A stretch of 64,000 nucleotides of DNA. Origin: Planctomycetaceae bacterium (GTDB lineage: Bacteria; Planctomycetota; Planctomycetia; Pirellulales; Pirellulaceae). The stretch is from the NCBI GenBank assembly GCA_020638995.1, contig JACKHM010000001.1:1116001-1180000 (forward strand), read 5' to 3'. The position numbers and the translations under genes were made by a program. The notes beneath the pieces were generated by a model. That model worked only from the letters and a program-made list of their open reading frames with translations. It was not told where the DNA came from and searched no databases. Positions 62,348-64,000 of this stretch are shown piece by piece (positions within the stretch are counted from its first letter, which is position 1; each line of letters starts with the position of its first letter).

Positions 62348-63127
62348 ATGTGCATACTCGCGATTCAATATCAGCCAGATTCGGAAACCCCGGTGTTAGT
62401 GGCCGCGAACCGTGAAGAGGCCTATGACCGAACGGCCCTTCAACCTTCGATCCAATCCGGCAAGCCGCGGATTTTGTGCGGAATCGACCAGCGTTCCGGT
62501 GGGACGTGGCTTGGTGTCAACCAGCATGGTTTGTTTGTAGCTGCCTGCAATCGCCTCAAATTTAACAAACCCGTAAATCCACCGTCTCGCGGCGTTTTGT
62601 GCCGTGAGTTACTTCGTAGCGGTTCAGCCCGCCGTGCGGTCGACATGGCATTGGACGAGATTTCCAGCGGCAAGTACAACGGAGTCAACTTCATCATTGC
62701 CGACGCCGAGTCTGCCTGGGCGGTACATGGTGGAGACGACTACGAAGCGGTCGCCTTGGACGAAGGGCTAAGCATCATTGCGAATCGCGACTTGAACGAT
62801 CCTCGCGATGAGCGTGTAAAGCTTGCCCAACGATTATTGACGCTACAAACGCTCGACTCGCCGGTCAAGTTTTTGGCCGTTGCCAGCAAAGTGTTTGCCC
62901 GGCCTGCTTCGGCACCGGATCGACCGAGCATGGTGCTGCGAGGATCGGAGCACGGAACCGTAAGCTCGACTTTGCTGGCCCTGGGCAAGAAGCCGCGGGA
63001 TGCGATATATCAGTACGCTGATGGTGCTCCCGACCAGGCGAAATACGAAGACTACTCGCCATTGTTGCGAGATATCCTCAGCCGCGGTTTGCGTGAGTCG
63101 CGGACGAAGGCCGACGTACAAGCGTGA
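62348..63127 (+). CDS. NRDE-family protein
   Basis: A 259-residue protein beginning MCILAIQYQPD. The family (related to eukaryotic TANGO2) is named after the motif seen here as NREEAYDR. Other conserved blocks are GGTWLGVNQHGLFVA, NRLKFNKP and the cysteine at position 2, reminiscent of N-terminal nucleophile hydrolases. Its biochemical role is not established; TANGO2 relatives are linked to heme or lipid handling. The start at 62348 puts the cysteine at residue 2 as in homologues. A terminator follows. Confidence 0.88.
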   Translation: MCILAIQYQPDSETPVLVAANREEAYDRTALQPSIQSGKPRILCGIDQRSGGTWLGVNQHGLFVAACNRLKFNKPVNPPSRGVLCRELLRSGSARRAVDMALDEISSGKYNGVNFIIADAESAWAVHGGDDYEAVALDEGLSIIANRDLNDPRDERVKLAQRLLTLQTLDSPVKFLAVASKVFARPASAPDRPSMVLRGSEHGTVSSTLLALGKKPRDAIYQYADGAPDQAKYEDYSPLLRDILSRGLRESRTKADVQA

Positions 63128-63153
63128 GCTGCATGTCGGAAATCGTTGTCGAG

Positions 63154-63182
63154 AAGGCGAGCTTTGTGGCTCGCCTTTTTTT
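63154..63182 (+). terminator. Rho-independent terminator of the NRDE gene
   Basis: AAGGCGAGC (63154-63162) pairs with GCTCGCCTT (63169-63177) around TTTGTG, and seven Ts run from 63176. It begins 27 bp after the stop codon. Confidence 0.92.
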
Positions 63183-63199
63183 GTCGGCGGCGCAAGGCG

Positions 63200-63865
63200 T
63201 TATGCGGCGCGGCGATACAGCCGAGCGTTTATGAGCTTGCCACAATCTACCAACGCGGATGTCTTACGCAGGCAATATGCAATTTGCTGAGCCTTGCTGC
63301 GTGGGATATCCATTGCCGCCGCGAGATGCCCCGTATGAAAGGGATCTGGCAACTCTTCAGGAATCAATCGCAAAAGGTCGCTGCGCGTGCGGAAACGGTG
63401 AACTTCATGCAGCTTTAAAAGCTTCTGATCATCAATCACATGATCGCTCTTGCGGCGATAACGACGGCGTCCATGTCCCGGATAACGCCACTCTTCGATA
63501 TCAACCAATGGGGTTTCGAGCGTTAGGTTTGGGTGGGGAAATACTTGTGTGAAGTAAACTAGCTCGTCGAAGAGATCGAGAACGGAACCTTGTTTTGGGC
63601 TCAACCTGCGGTGGACGATGCGACCACCCTGCGACTTGGTCTTAACCAGTCGCTTGCGGATGACAATTGGCTTGACGACTAACATGCGATGCTTTGTCGT
63701 CAGGTCTGCGACCTTATCTCGAATCGCCGCGAGCGAACCGTGCTGAATTTCAATCAATTCGTTGGCACCAACGACATCGATGCGATAGCGACCAAGCTTT
63801 TGTTCGACTTCGGCGCCGTTGTCCGCGTAAAGTTCCTTCAATTGTTTATGGAGAGAGCTTTCCAT
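63200..63865 (-). CDS. Unknown protein with nuclease-like motif and C-terminal HTH-like region
   Basis: A 221-residue protein if it starts at 63865 (MESSLHKQL); the frame is open to the window edge, so a longer form starting at 63985 or outside is possible. Residues 19-41 read E-x-E, RYRIDVV (D30) and LIEIQ (E39, Q41), the spacing of a PD-(D/E)xK-type nuclease core with glutamine in the lysine position. A basic stretch lies at about 66-90 and 130-140. The end (about 178-210, GHLAAAMDIPRSKAQQIAYCLRK) looks like a winged helix. I do not recognise a named family. Confidence 0.6.
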   Translation of the reverse strand: MESSLHKQLKELYADNGAEVEQKLGRYRIDVVGANELIEIQHGSLAAIRDKVADLTTKHRMLVVKPIVIRKRLVKTKSQGGRIVHRRLSPKQGSVLDLFDELVYFTQVFPHPNLTLETPLVDIEEWRYPGHGRRRYRRKSDHVIDDQKLLKLHEVHRFRTRSDLLRLIPEELPDPFHTGHLAAAMDIPRSKAQQIAYCLRKTSALVDCGKLINARLYRRAA

Positions 63866-64000
63866 TAGGCAACCAAGCATTCTCAACGTGAAAAACGAGT
63901 TAACTTTCGTATCGGTCGCGAGCCGCTTCGACTTCGGCGAGACCGACGGAATCTCTGCTAGCGATTTAGGCTTCGATGTCGCCAAGGTGCATCTATCCGC

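Overview
The window reads as a chromosomal segment of a planctomycete, most like the Pirellulaceae. The signs are lineage-typical families: a PVC-type heme-binding dehydrogenase-like protein with HEAT repeats, a DUF1549/DUF1553 cytochrome protein followed by a DUF1501 protein, a BBP7-type outer membrane barrel, a large secreted protein with the FxSLExRxVLA N-terminal motif, and an EF-Tu with a divergent switch I. Gene density is high and every gene looks chromosomal. I see no insertion sequence, prophage or CRISPR array.

Layout. (1) 1-9.6 kb: a 5'-truncated heme-binding protein, a TAT-exported amidohydrolase, a membrane/coiled-coil protein, and on the minus strand an ECF sigma factor, a combined anti-sigma-like/VWA protein and a small membrane protein. 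(2) 10.2-26.4 kb: an unusual sigma-70-like factor carrying three extra helix-turn-helix modules, then the classic information-processing cluster: tRNA-Thr(UGU), -Tyr, -Gly, -Thr(GGU), tuf, tRNA-Trp, secE, nusG, rplK, rplA, rplJ, rplL, rpoB, rpoC. Strong hairpins without U-tracts sit at several gene boundaries here and look like processing or attenuation sites. (3) 26.6-31 kb: two LPS-type glycosyltransferases, then a minus-strand pantothenate-permease-like sodium symporter with its small YhdT-like partner. (4) 31-42.4 kb, minus strand: a DUF11/SdrD-like giant surface protein with 128-residue tandem repeats, a BBP7 barrel, a STAS protein, a neutral ceramidase-like protein, a membrane glycosyltransferase and ligA. 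(5) 42.6-49.8 kb: the PSCyt1/DUF1549/DUF1553 plus DUF1501 pair, and a membrane pyrophosphatase whose key residues resemble the potassium-dependent, sodium-pumping type. (6) 50-58.9 kb: an FHA protein, an acyl-CoA-dehydrogenase-like flavoprotein, an APS kinase, and a nearly complete pseudaminic-acid pathway: a PseG-PseH fusion, PseI, an SpsF-like cytidylyltransferase in the PseF position, PseC and PseB. (7) 59-64 kb: oligoendopeptidase F, FabH, an NRDE protein, and an unknown protein with a nuclease-like motif at the edge.

The most distinctive points are the multi-HTH sigma factor beside the tRNA-tuf-rpo cluster, the compact pseudaminic acid locus with a two-step fusion enzyme, the ECF/VWA regulatory unit with a candidate autoregulatory promoter, and the structured RNA elements in the ribosomal/RNA polymerase operon. 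All names rest on motif and family recognition by eye. No database search was run.
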